This document shows positions 27,082-35,002 of a stretch of DNA of 64,000 nucleotides, one piece after another. Every line of letters starts with the position of its first letter. The first letter of the stretch is position 1. Made by a program: the position numbers and the translations under genes. Under the pieces are notes generated by a model, which was not told where the DNA came from, ran no database searches, and saw nothing but the letters and a program-made list of their open reading frames with translations. Source of the stretch: Pseudomonadales bacterium (GTDB lineage Bacteria; Pseudomonadota; Gammaproteobacteria; Pseudomonadales; Pseudohongiellaceae); assembly GCA_024234395.1 (NCBI GenBank), contig JACKOH010000001.1, positions 372,001 through 436,000 of the forward strand, read 5' to 3'.

Positions 27082-27384
27082 CTAGTGCTGAATGGCGAAT
27101 TTTCGTAGCGACAGTCGATCGTTGACGAACACGACACCCTCAGACTCGAGCAGGCTGCGTTGCAGCTGATACTGACTGCTCATTGCCGGGAAGGAAATTC
27201 TCCCCTGGGCATTGACGACCCGATGCCAGGGCAGGTGACTGTCATCGGGTAATTGTTTCAGCACGGTCCCCACGTAGCGTGCATACCCGGGCAGGCCCGC
27301 CAGCCTGGCGACCTGGCCGTAAGTGGCGACCTGGCCAGCCGGTATACCGTAAACTACACGCCAGATTTTTTCGTTATTTTTCAT
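27082..27384 (-). CDS. Alkyltransferase-like protein (MGMT family, catalytic Cys replaced by Trp)
   Basis: The 100-residue protein matches the C-terminal DNA-binding domain of O6-alkylguanine-DNA alkyltransferase: VVYGIPAGQVATYGQVARLAG (helix-turn-helix), then PWHRVVNAQGRIS. The normal active-site PCHRV is PWHRV, the signature of the alkyltransferase-like (ATL) group. ATLs bind O6-alkylguanine, cannot repair it, and flag the lesion for nucleotide excision repair. The start at 27384 gives usual ATL length; the frame stays open to 27528, but that extension is of low complexity. It converges on the AmpG-like gene with 15 bases between stops. Confidence 0.9.
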   Translation of the reverse strand: MKNNEKIWRVVYGIPAGQVATYGQVARLAGLPGYARYVGTVLKQLPDDSHLPWHRVVNAQGRISFPAMSSQYQLQRSLLESEGVVFVNDRLSLRKFAIQH

Positions 27385-27945
27385 TGCGCGATACTCTGAA
27401 GCCGCCAATCCGGAACGGCGACGCCGTCGTTCACCATACTTTTTTGGGTCCTCTGGTTTGAACTCCGCTGGATTGAGATCCACAGTTTTGAGCTCCGCTG
27501 GTGGACCGTCCCCCTGGAAAGTTACCAACCTCGCTGTGATTTCCAGGGTGGATGCGGGCTTTCGGTAATCTCATGACCGGCATCGGGACCCTGTCAGCCT
27601 GTTGAAAAACTCCCTGCTGGCACAACAGGGCGTTAATATCCGGCGCAAAATGCCCATTAGTGTTGTGTAGACGACTTTTTCGCCAGATTCTGCCTTGTCT
27701 TGCACCAACCTGAGCGCTTTCCAACAGGCAGCTGGTTTTATCGCGTTTTACCGGGCAGTCATACGATAAATAACCGCAGGGGTATTGTAAAACCCGGAAG
27801 TGTCGCCATCTTTTCCATGAGGACCGGAGCCGGCACAATCTGGATTGAGGAGTACCGGACTTTGCCGATCCGTTAACACTGGCGACGGTTACCCGGAAGG
27901 ACGCCGTTCAGTCAGACAACTGCTATGCCGTCACCAGGAGTTTTA
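27385..27945. other. Intergenic region with a possible insertion-sequence scar
   Basis: No credible gene lies in these 561 bases. CAGCCTGTTGAAAAACTCCC at 27595-27614 resembles the terminal repeats I associate with IS1182/IS5-like elements, and CCTGTTG and CAACAGG (27598-27629) form a small inverted repeat. No transposase remnant was recognised in any frame. The right end contains the CCAGGAG ribosome-binding site of fxsA. Confidence 0.35.
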
Positions 27946-28473
27946 ATGCGCTGGATCCTGCTGTTTTTTATTGCCGTACCACTGGTCGAAATGCTGCTGC
28001 TGTTCAAGGTGGCGGGTCTAATCGGCGGACTGTGGACTATCGGCCTGGTAGTGCTGACCGCGGTGCTAGGCGTGCAGATACTGAAACGACAGGGATTTTC
28101 AACTCTGCTACGTGCCAACCAGCGCCTGAATCGTGGCCAGTTGCCGGCCCAGGAAGTCGTGGAGGGCTTTTTCCTGGCCTTTGCCGGGGCATTGCTGCTG
28201 ACCCCGGGTTTCATTACCGACACGCTCGGCTTCCTGTGTCTGACGCCGCCGGTGCGGCGTGCCATGGCGAAAAAGTTTATCGATTCCGGGGTCCTGATGT
28301 CAGTCAGCACCGGCTCCGGGAACGGGTTTTTCTGGACCTCGCAGCGAAGCACCGGCGGCAGAACTGGTGCCAATGAAAAACGCAGCAGCGGATCCACAAC
28401 CATAGAAGGCGAGTTTTACGAAGAATCGGGATCCCGCCTGTCCCGCCGTAATGACGACAGCAGGACCCGCTGA
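27946..28473 (+). CDS. fxsA: FxsA family membrane protein
   Basis: The 175-residue protein has three to four hydrophobic segments in its first 120 residues: RWILLFFIAVPLVEMLLLF, GLWTIGLVVLTAVLGVQIL and AGALLLTPGFITDTLGFLCL, the last being the FxsA/YtzA signature. The C-terminal 50 residues are hydrophilic, Ser/Arg/Gly-rich and probably disordered. E. coli FxsA alleviates F-exclusion of phage T7; its normal role is unknown. The ATG at 27946 follows CAGGAG, favouring it over the ATG at 27925. fxsA directly upstream of groESL is a common gammaproteobacterial order. Confidence 0.92.
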   Translation: MRWILLFFIAVPLVEMLLLFKVAGLIGGLWTIGLVVLTAVLGVQILKRQGFSTLLRANQRLNRGQLPAQEVVEGFFLAFAGALLLTPGFITDTLGFLCLTPPVRRAMAKKFIDSGVLMSVSTGSGNGFFWTSQRSTGGRTGANEKRSSGSTTIEGEFYEESGSRLSRRNDDSRTR

Positions 28474-28572
28474 CGCCAGGGTTGGTCGGCTGCGATGATG
28501 CGCGTAACGGCATGAAAATGTCCTTCACCGGCCCGATTGTTAAAAAAATCCCCAGGTTTTGATTTTTGCCCA

Positions 28573-28600
28573 TTGAATTTTCACCGACTATCCCCATGTA
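28573..28600 (+). promoter_or_regulatory. Heat-shock (sigma-32) promoter of groES-groEL
   Basis: TTGAA at 28573-28577 and CCCCATGTA at 28592-28600 are separated by 14 bases, close to the RpoH consensus (CTTGAAA, 11-15 bases, CCCCATnT). It lies about 150 bases upstream of the groES ATG. No CIRCE element was seen. Confidence 0.8.
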
Positions 28601-28756
28601 GGAGCCTCACAGGGCAGTCCTGTGGCCCTATCTTTGTCTTGGCACAGGGATTGACGATTTTTACCGGTCAGGTCCAGCGGCGGGTTTTCCTCCGTGAGGC
28701 GCCTTGATCGTGATAAAAACGAGTTAGGTAAATCGATTTTAGGAGAACAAAATCCA

Positions 28757-29047
28757 ATGAAGATCCGGCCTTTGCAAGATCGCGTCGTGGTGCGACGCAC
28801 CGAAGAGGAACAGAAAACTGCTGGTGGTATCGTGCTGCCCGACAGCGCAACCGAGAAACCGGCGCAGGGTGAAGTGCTGGCGGTAGGTCCTGGCCGTTTG
28901 CTGGACAGTGGCGATGTCCGCCCTGTTGATGTCAAAGTTGGCGATATCGTGGTGTTCGGTAAATACGCCAGCAATACCGTTAAAATCGACGGTGAAGAGC
29001 TGCTGATCCTCAGCGAGAGCGAAATTTACGGTGTAGTTGAAGACTAG
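28757..29047 (+). CDS. groES: Co-chaperonin GroES
   Basis: The 96-residue protein starts MKIRPLQDRVVVRR, carries the mobile loop EEEQKTAGGIVLPDSA and ends in SESEIYGVVED, all typical of GroES. It forms the heptameric lid on GroEL. AGGAG lies about 11 bases before the ATG at 28757. An in-frame start at 28694 is rejected because it adds 21 non-conserved residues. groEL follows after 59 bases, and both are under the heat-shock promoter upstream. Confidence 0.98.
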   Translation: MKIRPLQDRVVVRRTEEEQKTAGGIVLPDSATEKPAQGEVLAVGPGRLLDSGDVRPVDVKVGDIVVFGKYASNTVKIDGEELLILSESEIYGVVED

Positions 29048-29106
29048 GATGCAGAGCTAGAGACAGGAATTCAGACCCAACGATTATTAGATAGGAAGAG
29101 TGAACA

Positions 29107-30741
29107 ATGGCTAAAGACGTAAAATTCGGTGATTCCGCCCGCCATAAACTGCTTGCTGGCGTGAATATCCTGGCAGATGCGGTGAAGGTAACACTGGGCC
29201 CGAAGGGGCGAAATGTAGTGCTGGACAAGTCTTTCGGCGCTCCGACCGTTACCAAGGACGGTGTTTCAGTTGCCAAGGAAATCGAGCTGGAAGACAAGTT
29301 CGAAAATATGGGCGCCCAGATGGTCAAGGAAGTCGCTTCCCAGACTTCGGACGTGGCTGGTGACGGAACCACCACGGCGACAGTCCTGGCCCAGGCTATC
29401 CTGAATGAAGGCCTGAAATCGGTTGCCGCCGGCATGAACCCGATGGATCTCAAGCGTGGTGTGGACAAGGCGGTACTGGCGCTGGTGGACGAAGTGGGCA
29501 AACTGTCAATCCCCTGCACGGATTCCAAGGCAATCGCGCAGGTGGGGACAATTTCCGCAAACTCCGATAACCAGGTTGGTGAGATTATCGCCGAGGCTAT
29601 GGAGAAAGTCGGTAAGGAAGGAGTGATCACGGTAGAAGACGGCTCGGGTCTGGAAAATGAGCTGGAAGTGGTCGAGGGCATGCAGTTCGACCGTGGTTAC
29701 CTGTCAGCCTATTTCATCAACAATCAGGACAATATGAATGTCGAACTGGACGATCCGATGATCCTCCTGGTCGACAAGAAAATTTCCAATATCCGCGAAA
29801 TGCTGCCGTTGCTGGAAAGCGTCGCCAAGGCCGGGCGACCGTTGCTGGTAATTGCCGAAGACGTGGAAGGCGAAGCGCTTGCCACCCTGGTGGTTAACAA
29901 CATGCGTGGCATCGTCAAAGTCGCTGCGGTGAAGGCCCCGGGATTCGGAGATCGCAGAAAAGCGATGCTTGAGGATATCGCCATTCTGACCGGTGGTACG
30001 GTAATTTCCGAAGAAGTCGGCCTGAACCTGGAAGGTGCCACTATCGATGATCTGGGTTCCGCCAAGCGGGTCCAGGTATCGAAGGAAAATACCACGATTA
30101 TCGACGGCGCCGGCAGCCCGGAAAAAATCTCCGGCCGGGTAACTCAGATTCGTGCTCAGATCGAGGAAACCTCTTCAGACTACGATCGTGAAAAACTCCA
30201 GGAGCGAGTCGCCAAACTGGCCGGCGGTGTAGCCGTCATCAAGGTGGGTGCCGGTACCGAAATCGAAATGAAAGAGAAGAAAGCGCGTGTCGAAGATGCG
30301 CTGCATTCTACCCGTGCCGCGGTCGAGGAAGGGGTGGTACCGGGAGGTGGTGTTGCTCTGGTTAGAGCGTTGCAGAAGGTAGAAGGCCTGAAAGGCGACA
30401 ATCATGACCAGGACGTGGGCATCAGCCTGTTGCTGAGAGCAGTAACCGCTCCGCTGCGGCAGATCGTGCAGAACGCCGGCGAAGAAGCTTCGGTTATTCT
30501 TGATAACATCAAGAATGGGGAAGGCAACTACGGCTTCAATGCCGCCACCGGCGAATACGGCGATATGATTGAAATGGGCATTCTGGATCCGGCCAAGGTA
30601 ACCCGTACCGCCCTGCAGGCCGCCGGCTCTGTGGCAGGTCTGATGATTACCACCGAGGCCATGGTTTCGGAAATTCCGGAAGAGAAGCCGGCTGCGCCGA
30701 TGCCTGATATGGGGATGGGCGGAATGGGCGGCATGATGTAA
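29107..30741 (+). CDS. groEL: Chaperonin GroEL
   Basis: The 544-residue chaperonin subunit begins MAKDVKFGDSARHKLL and contains LGPKGRNVVLDKSFGAPTVTKDG, the ATPase motif GDGTTTATVLA around residues 86-96, and AAVEEGVVPGGGVAL in the equatorial domain. It ends in the usual flexible GGMGGMM tail. Together with GroES it refolds a broad range of cytosolic proteins. AGGAAGAG lies upstream of the ATG. No anomalies; it is the only groEL in the window. Confidence 0.99.
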   Translation: MAKDVKFGDSARHKLLAGVNILADAVKVTLGPKGRNVVLDKSFGAPTVTKDGVSVAKEIELEDKFENMGAQMVKEVASQTSDVAGDGTTTATVLAQAILNEGLKSVAAGMNPMDLKRGVDKAVLALVDEVGKLSIPCTDSKAIAQVGTISANSDNQVGEIIAEAMEKVGKEGVITVEDGSGLENELEVVEGMQFDRGYLSAYFINNQDNMNVELDDPMILLVDKKISNIREMLPLLESVAKAGRPLLVIAEDVEGEALATLVVNNMRGIVKVAAVKAPGFGDRRKAMLEDIAILTGGTVISEEVGLNLEGATIDDLGSAKRVQVSKENTTIIDGAGSPEKISGRVTQIRAQIEETSSDYDREKLQERVAKLAGGVAVIKVGAGTEIEMKEKKARVEDALHSTRAAVEEGVVPGGGVALVRALQKVEGLKGDNHDQDVGISLLLRAVTAPLRQIVQNAGEEASVILDNIKNGEGNYGFNAATGEYGDMIEMGILDPAKVTRTALQAAGSVAGLMITTEAMVSEIPEEKPAAPMPDMGMGGMGGMM

Positions 30742-30886
30742 AAATCGCCGTTTATGACGGTCTAAAGGCTCCCTGACTTCGTTGGCCTGGAACTTCCGAT
30801 GCTCACGTAGTATTCACTACGCTGCGCTTCGGGTTTCCAGGCCGCCTCGCCGGGAAGCCTTTATCCTCGCCCTAAACGGCGATTTT
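30741..30886. repeat. Large imperfect palindrome directly after groEL
   Basis: AAAATCGCCGTTTA (30741-30754) and TAAACGGCGATTTT (30873-30886) are perfect 14-base inverted repeats. Inside, AAAGGCT...GGCCTGGAA (about 30764-30792) pairs with TTCCAGGCC...AGCCTTT (about 30835-30862). At the tip, GTAG and CTAC (CGTAGTATTCACTACG) form a small hairpin. The whole element can fold as one long stem in RNA or a cruciform in DNA. It starts at the last base of the groEL stop codon. Confidence 0.85.
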
Positions 30887-30920
30887 CCAGCCGTCAGGAG
30901 CGTGGATTCGATCCAACAAA

Positions 30921-30946
30921 GAGCCTGCCGATGAGCGGGCTTTTTT
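30921..30946 (+). terminator. Intrinsic terminator, first repeat copy
   Basis: AGCCTGC pairs with GCGGGCT around CGATGA, followed by six Ts. It would end groES-groEL transcription. Confidence 0.8.
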
Positions 30947-31084
30947 GTTCCCGGATTTCGATGCTCACATAGTTTTCACTACGTTGCGCTTCGGGTTTCC
31001 AGGCCGCCTCGCCGGGGAGCCTTTATCCTCGCCCTGAACGGCGATTTTCCAGCCGTCAGGAGCGTGGTTTCGATCCGACAAAGT

Positions 31085-31107
31085 GCCTGCCGATGAGCGG
31101 GTTTTTT
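31085..31107 (+). terminator. Intrinsic terminator, second repeat copy
   Basis: The duplicated version of the upstream terminator: CCTGC and GCGGG around CGATGA, followed by six Ts. The stem is slightly weaker than in copy 1. Confidence 0.6.
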
Positions 31108-31144
31108 GCGTCAGGATTCATCAGCCTGTTAGTTTGCCAAAAGA

Positions 31145-31172
31145 AAAAGGCCTGCTCTTGAGCAGGCCTTTT
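31145..31172. terminator. Bidirectional terminator between groEL and sodB
   Basis: AAAAGGCCTGCTC (31145-31157) and GAGCAGGCCTTTT (31160-31172) are perfect complements, giving a strong stem with A- and T-runs at its base. It serves sodB on the minus strand and backs up termination of groEL on the plus strand. Confidence 0.9.
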
Positions 31173-31207
31173 CCGGTTCTGGTTCTGAATGTCTGAGGTT
31201 GGAGTGC

Positions 31208-31801
31208 TCAGGCTTTTGCCAGGTTCTGGTTGGCGAAGTCCCAGTTGACCAGGTTATCCAGGAATGAAGCCAGGAAATCCGGGCGTCGGTTCTGGAAGTC
31301 CAGGTAATAGGCGTGTTCCCAGACATCGCAGACCAGGATCGGAGTGGCACCTTCAGTCAGTGGAGTTTCTGCATTGGCGGATTTCACGACTTTCAGTTTG
31401 CCGCCGGCAGCGACCAGCCAGACCCAGCCACTGCCGAATTGTCCTACCCCACCGTTAATGAACTCGGAGCGAAACGCGTCGAAACTGCCGAAATCCTCGT
31501 TAATCTTTGCTGCGATTGCACCACTGGGTTGACCACCGCCCGTGGGGCTGAGGCTGTTCCAGAAAAATGTGTGGTTGTAGCACTGGGCAACGTTATTGAA
31601 CAACGGCCCCTTGTGGCTGACTGTGGCTCTGACCAGTTCCTCGAGATCGTCGCCCTCAATTCCAGCGTCTGCCAGTAACTCGTTTCCCTTGGTCACATAG
31701 GCGTTATGATGCTTGCCGTGGTGGAAATCCAGGGTGTTTGCTGACATGTGGGGTTCCAGTGCATTTTTTTCGTAAGGAAGTGCAGGGAGTTCTAAAGCCA
31801 T
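31208..31801 (-). CDS. sodB: Superoxide dismutase, iron type
   Basis: The 197-residue enzyme dismutates superoxide in the cytoplasm. Metal ligands are H27 (in DFHHGKHH), H77 (in AQCYNHTFFW), D159 and H163 (in CDVWEHAYYLDF). Gln73 in the AQxxNH motif is the position that marks iron-type enzymes. Length is typical. The ATG at 31801 is followed by MALELPALPYEKNAL, the usual FeSOD start. The gene is transcribed alone toward groEL. No Fur site was recognised by eye. Confidence 0.97.
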   Translation of the reverse strand: MALELPALPYEKNALEPHMSANTLDFHHGKHHNAYVTKGNELLADAGIEGDDLEELVRATVSHKGPLFNNVAQCYNHTFFWNSLSPTGGGQPSGAIAAKINEDFGSFDAFRSEFINGGVGQFGSGWVWLVAAGGKLKVVKSANAETPLTEGATPILVCDVWEHAYYLDFQNRRPDFLASFLDNLVNWDFANQNLAKA

Positions 31802-32414
31802 AGTAACCTCGTGTTTAGTAGTCCATTAGTGATATCTTACCGGCGTCCGTCGTAATCTGTTCCTGTCAGCTGGATTTCAACCGAAAAGTCGATTTCAACT
31901 GTCAGTATAAACTTCAGTGTTGGCAGTTTATCCATTGACAGCTGCCTTGAGCCGCTTTCGACCCGTAGTCATTCAGATTGGGACGTCCTTTTTCTGGTAA
32001 CTTCTCTGCTCGTATCTGCTCGTATCTGCTCGTAACTTGCAGCATTGCCTCGCGGTCTTGTGTTCTGGCTGATGGTCTTTACCAATTCAACGCAAGTCTG
32101 CGGCAACAGTTCCCCGATCGCCAGCCGCCCCGGGTTCCATGTCTTGAGTTTACAGCGATTGGCCGGTGATTAGAAGCAAGGTGGCCGATGACGGCAACAG
32201 CCCGGGACTAAAATTTTTCCGGTGCCGGAGGTCGTTGCAGGTTCGCGCCATCCGGTCGCGATCGGCGCCTGCATTCATCCGTCCGGAAGCGGGACCTGTC
32301 GAGGAGGTGACGGCAGCAGTTGTGGCCGGCTCGGCGCTGGCGTTAAAATCGGGCCTGCTGCGGATTCATTACCCCAACTTTTCACCATTACGCTGAATTC
32401 AGGAACATTGCCTT
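31802..32414. other. Intergenic region, no gene seen
   Basis: These 613 bases separate divergent sodB and the coiled-coil protein gene. Two short open frames (at 31978 and 32166) have no protein-like character. The only notable structure is a 10-base unit repeated three times at 32005-32034, listed separately. An AGGA motif near the right end serves the next gene. Confidence 0.45.
32005..32034 (+). repeat. Three tandem copies of a 10-bp unit
   Basis: TCTGCTCGTA is present three times without change, at 32005-32014, 32015-32024 and 32025-32034. A short direct repeat like this is prone to slippage. Confidence 0.9.
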
Positions 32415-33218
32415 ATGCGAGATTCTGACGACTTGAACGATATCCCTCCCATTGTGCCGAGCCGGGACGACGTGACCACCCATCAGCAGTCGCGCCTGGG
32501 GCAGTCACGGGAGATCGTCAGGCCAGCTTATGCAGTGGAAAAGCGCAAGGTCAGTACCTGGCCGGTGAGGATCATGCTGGCACTGCTGACGCTGGCGTTT
32601 ATCGGTGCCGCGGCGGGCGCCAACTATTTTTATGAACAATATCAGAACGCCATGCAGCAGGCAGATCTGCGCTTATCCGATCTGGAACGAAGGCTGGCAC
32701 TGGTCGGGGAAGAATCTGAAGACACGGTACTCAACATTCAGGAAACCCTGGACTTCCATTTTTCGGAAATCGACAAATTGTGGGCGGCCCGCAACGCCCT
32801 GCGCTCCGAGGCCACAGACATTCGCTCGGAGCTGGCCAAGCTGGCCCTGGTCAACGAGGGACAGGATGAAACAGTGGCGGCACTCACTACGCAACTCGAA
32901 ACCGCCCGGGGCCGGGTCGGTGCCAATGAAACCCGGGTCAACACCCTGAGCTCGGAGCTTGACGGCTTATCCAGTCAGATGGCTGACATAGATGCCTCAA
33001 TGGACGCTCTGGCGGCATTACGCAACGAATTGCAGGCGGTACAGAATTCCCTGAACAGCGGAGACAGCACCCTGTTGGGAGTTGCCGGTCGGGTGGATTA
33101 CCTTGAGGAGTCCATGGAATCAGTCAATGCCCACCGGCTGCAGATCAATGAGACGCTGTTCCGGTTACAGGAACGTATCGATGCCATGCAGCGACAACAG
33201 GGTTCCGGCAACCTTTGA
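32415..33218 (+). CDS. Single-pass membrane protein with long coiled coil, function unknown
   Basis: The 267-residue product has a hydrophilic N-terminus of about 50 residues, one transmembrane helix (about residues 53-72, MLALLTLAFIGAAAGANYF), and then about 180 residues of almost continuous heptad-like coiled coil. The latter is rich in Leu, Glu, Gln and Ala with repeated LSSELDGLSSQ-type segments. The topology implies a cytoplasmic N-terminus with the coiled coil in the periplasm. I do not recognise a named family. Coiled coils of this kind occur in envelope or division scaffolds, but nothing here proves that role. It is monocistronic, upstream of a tRNA gene. Confidence 0.75.
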   Translation: MRDSDDLNDIPPIVPSRDDVTTHQQSRLGQSREIVRPAYAVEKRKVSTWPVRIMLALLTLAFIGAAAGANYFYEQYQNAMQQADLRLSDLERRLALVGEESEDTVLNIQETLDFHFSEIDKLWAARNALRSEATDIRSELAKLALVNEGQDETVAALTTQLETARGRVGANETRVNTLSSELDGLSSQMADIDASMDALAALRNELQAVQNSLNSGDSTLLGVAGRVDYLEESMESVNAHRLQINETLFRLQERIDAMQRQQGSGNL

Positions 33219-33353
33219 GCCACCGGTCCTTAGCATGCCCATCACGCCCTGCCAGGGCCCCGGTACCGATGTTGGGGCCGCCATTGCAGTAGCTTGATGA
33301 CAGCCAGCCCTTTCAAGCCAGCTTGAGTGACTGATTTCCAATTCACCCTGTCC

Positions 33354-33381
33354 TTGGCAGCGGGGATTCATTGGGTATAAT
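33354..33381 (+). promoter_or_regulatory. Sigma-70 promoter of tRNA-Leu
   Basis: TTGGCA (33354-33359) and a perfect TATAAT (33376-33381) are 16 bases apart. A GC-rich discriminator follows, as expected for a stringently controlled stable-RNA promoter. Confidence 0.85.
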
Positions 33382-33425
33382 ACGCGACCGTCCGGAATGC
33401 CATGAGCATTCCGGGCGATACCTTT

Positions 33426-33510
33426 GCGGATGTGGCGGAACTGGTAGACGCGCTGGATTTAGGTTCCAGTATCGAAAGGTGTGGGAGTTCGACTCTCCCC
33501 ATCCGCACCA
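33426..33510 (+). tRNA. tRNA-Leu (anticodon UAG)
   Basis: The 85-base gene folds as a class II tRNA with a long variable arm. The acceptor stem is GCGGATG/CATCCGC with encoded CCA. The anticodon stem CTGGA/TCCAG encloses TTTAGGT, giving anticodon TAG, which reads CUN (CUA) leucine codons. The T arm has GTTCGACTC. It has its own promoter just upstream. Confidence 0.97.
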
Positions 33511-33581
33511 ATGACTTTTCGGCACCGGTTTTCAGACTTTAACCAGGTTGAACCACGCCAATCCGGCAGCATCGACCCACT

Positions 33582-34130
33582 ATGCAGGTACGTTCGGCAA
33601 CAGCGGCAGATACGGGCGCCATTGCGGCTTTGCATCGTGATGCGTTCGGGCCCTGGGAAGGTGATGTGATCGCCGACCTGGTAGCAAAACTGCTCACCGA
33701 TAAATCCGCATTGCCGCTGCTGTCCCTGCTGGCAGAAGAAGAGGGCAGGGTGGTTGGACATGCGCTGTTCAGTCGGGTTGAGCCGGGTGCAAAGAATCCG
33801 GGCGTCGCGGCCCGGATACTGTCCCCGCTCGGTGTGGCATCACGCCATCAACGCCGGGGCATCGGTGAGGCCCTGGTTCGAACCGGGCTGACCCGTCTCC
33901 AGAATGACAGGGTAGGCCTGATTTTCGTGCTGGGGAATCCGGACTATTATTCCCGTTTCGGTTTCGTCGCCGCGACCGGACTGGGGCTGGATCCTCCCCA
34001 TCCGCTGCCTGAGGACTGGAGGGATGCCTGGATGGTGCTGTTCATGGATGCCGGGCTGAAGGACCGGATCAGCACGGGCACGGTACTCTGCTCACGGGTG
34101 CTGGGACAGGCCCACTACTGGCAGGAGTGA
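33582..34130 (+). CDS. GNAT family N-acetyltransferase, YhbS-like
   Basis: The 182-residue protein has the GNAT fold: MQVRSATAADTGAIAALHRDAF at the start, VVGHALFSRV as the beta-4 strand, then the acetyl-CoA-binding SPLGVASRHQRRGIGEALV (Q/RxxGxG/A motif), and LGNPDYYSRFGFVAA typical of the YhbS subgroup. The acceptor substrate is unknown. It follows tRNA-Leu by 71 bases and precedes the VWA-domain gene on the same strand. Confidence 0.88.
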   Translation: MQVRSATAADTGAIAALHRDAFGPWEGDVIADLVAKLLTDKSALPLLSLLAEEEGRVVGHALFSRVEPGAKNPGVAARILSPLGVASRHQRRGIGEALVRTGLTRLQNDRVGLIFVLGNPDYYSRFGFVAATGLGLDPPHPLPEDWRDAWMVLFMDAGLKDRISTGTVLCSRVLGQAHYWQE

Positions 34131-34198
34131 ACGGCGCAGTAGTCGACCTGTAGCCTGTCCATTTCAGTCATGACGATCGAGCCTGGAGACGACCGGGA

Positions 34199-34981
34199 AT
34201 GTTGCCTGAACAGGATCGTCTGGGCTATGCTCGAATCGCCATGAAAGACCTGTTTAAAAAATCCAGCGGCCAGGTTACCCGCTCCCGCTCCGAAAAACCC
34301 GCGGTCTCCGGGACCAGGGAGGTGCAGGAATTCCTGCACAAAGTCGGATCGCTGCCGGCACCGGGAAGCCGAAGCGGCGATGCGCATCTGATTTTTGCTC
34401 TGGATGCCACAGCCAGCCGTCAGTTCACCTGGGATCGCGCTACCCGCCTGCAAGGTGAAATGTTTGTCAGTGCCCAATCCACTAGTGGTCTGCAGGTTCA
34501 ACTCTGTTATTTTCGCGGTCTGGGAGAGTTCTACCATAGTGAATGGCACAGTGACGCGGACAATTTGCTGAGGCAGATGTCCGGGCTCCAATGTCAGGCC
34601 GGCATGACCCAGATTGAACGCCTGTTACGCCACGCGATTGCTCAGAACCGTGAACAGCGATTGCGGGGGGTGATATTTATCGGCGATGCCATGGAAGAAA
34701 ATAGGGATGTGCTGTGTCAACTGGCCGGCAAACTTGGCCTGTTGAACGTTCCGTTATTTATCTTCCAGGAACGCCAGGAGCAGGCCGCCCGGCAGACTTT
34801 CGTGGAAATGGCCAGACTCTCTGGAGGTGCCTATTGCCAGTTCGATGCAGCCAGTGCTGAACAGCTGAAGGATCTGCTGAGGGCGGTTGCGATTTATGCG
34901 ACCGGTGGTCTGCAGGCGCTGGAGGATTTCAGCCGTAATTCCCATCAATCGGTCAAATTACTTGGGCAACAACTTAAGTAG
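34199..34981 (+). CDS. VWA-like domain protein, cytoplasmic, function unknown
   Basis: The 260-residue protein resembles a von Willebrand factor A-like domain. FALDATAS near residue 70 fits the DxSxS metal-ion site (with Thr in the middle), VIFIGDAMEE near residue 158 fits the second acidic site, and the C-terminal part has FVEMARLSGGAYCQFDAAS. There is no signal peptide, so it is cytoplasmic. Start at 34199 follows GGAGAC; an in-frame ATG at 34241 is an alternative. It precedes the J-domain gene by 21 bases, so the two very likely act together. Confidence 0.7.
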   Translation: MLPEQDRLGYARIAMKDLFKKSSGQVTRSRSEKPAVSGTREVQEFLHKVGSLPAPGSRSGDAHLIFALDATASRQFTWDRATRLQGEMFVSAQSTSGLQVQLCYFRGLGEFYHSEWHSDADNLLRQMSGLQCQAGMTQIERLLRHAIAQNREQRLRGVIFIGDAMEENRDVLCQLAGKLGLLNVPLFIFQERQEQAARQTFVEMARLSGGAYCQFDAASAEQLKDLLRAVAIYATGGLQALEDFSRNSHQSVKLLGQQLK

Positions 34982-35002
34982 CCTGCCTGGATACCACTGG
35001 CG

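Larger units (their letters stand above)
30797..31109 (+). repeat. 162-bp tandem repeat, two copies
   Basis: The sequence beginning CGATGCTCAC at 30797 recurs at 30959 with the same period over about 150 bases and few substitutions. Copy 1 (30797-30948) includes the right half of the groEL-distal palindrome; copy 2 (30959-31109) lacks the matching left arm. Each copy ends in a similar G/C stem followed by six Ts. No protein is encoded in it. Confidence 0.9.

Noticed and set aside
26460..27125. 221-codon open frame within the AmpG-like gene
   Set aside because: Same-strand shifted frame inside a good membrane-protein gene; translation is not hydrophobic or domain-like.
31978..32396. Two small open frames between sodB and the coiled-coil gene
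   Set aside because: No ribosome-binding site, no domain character and Arg-rich translations typical of GC-rich noise.
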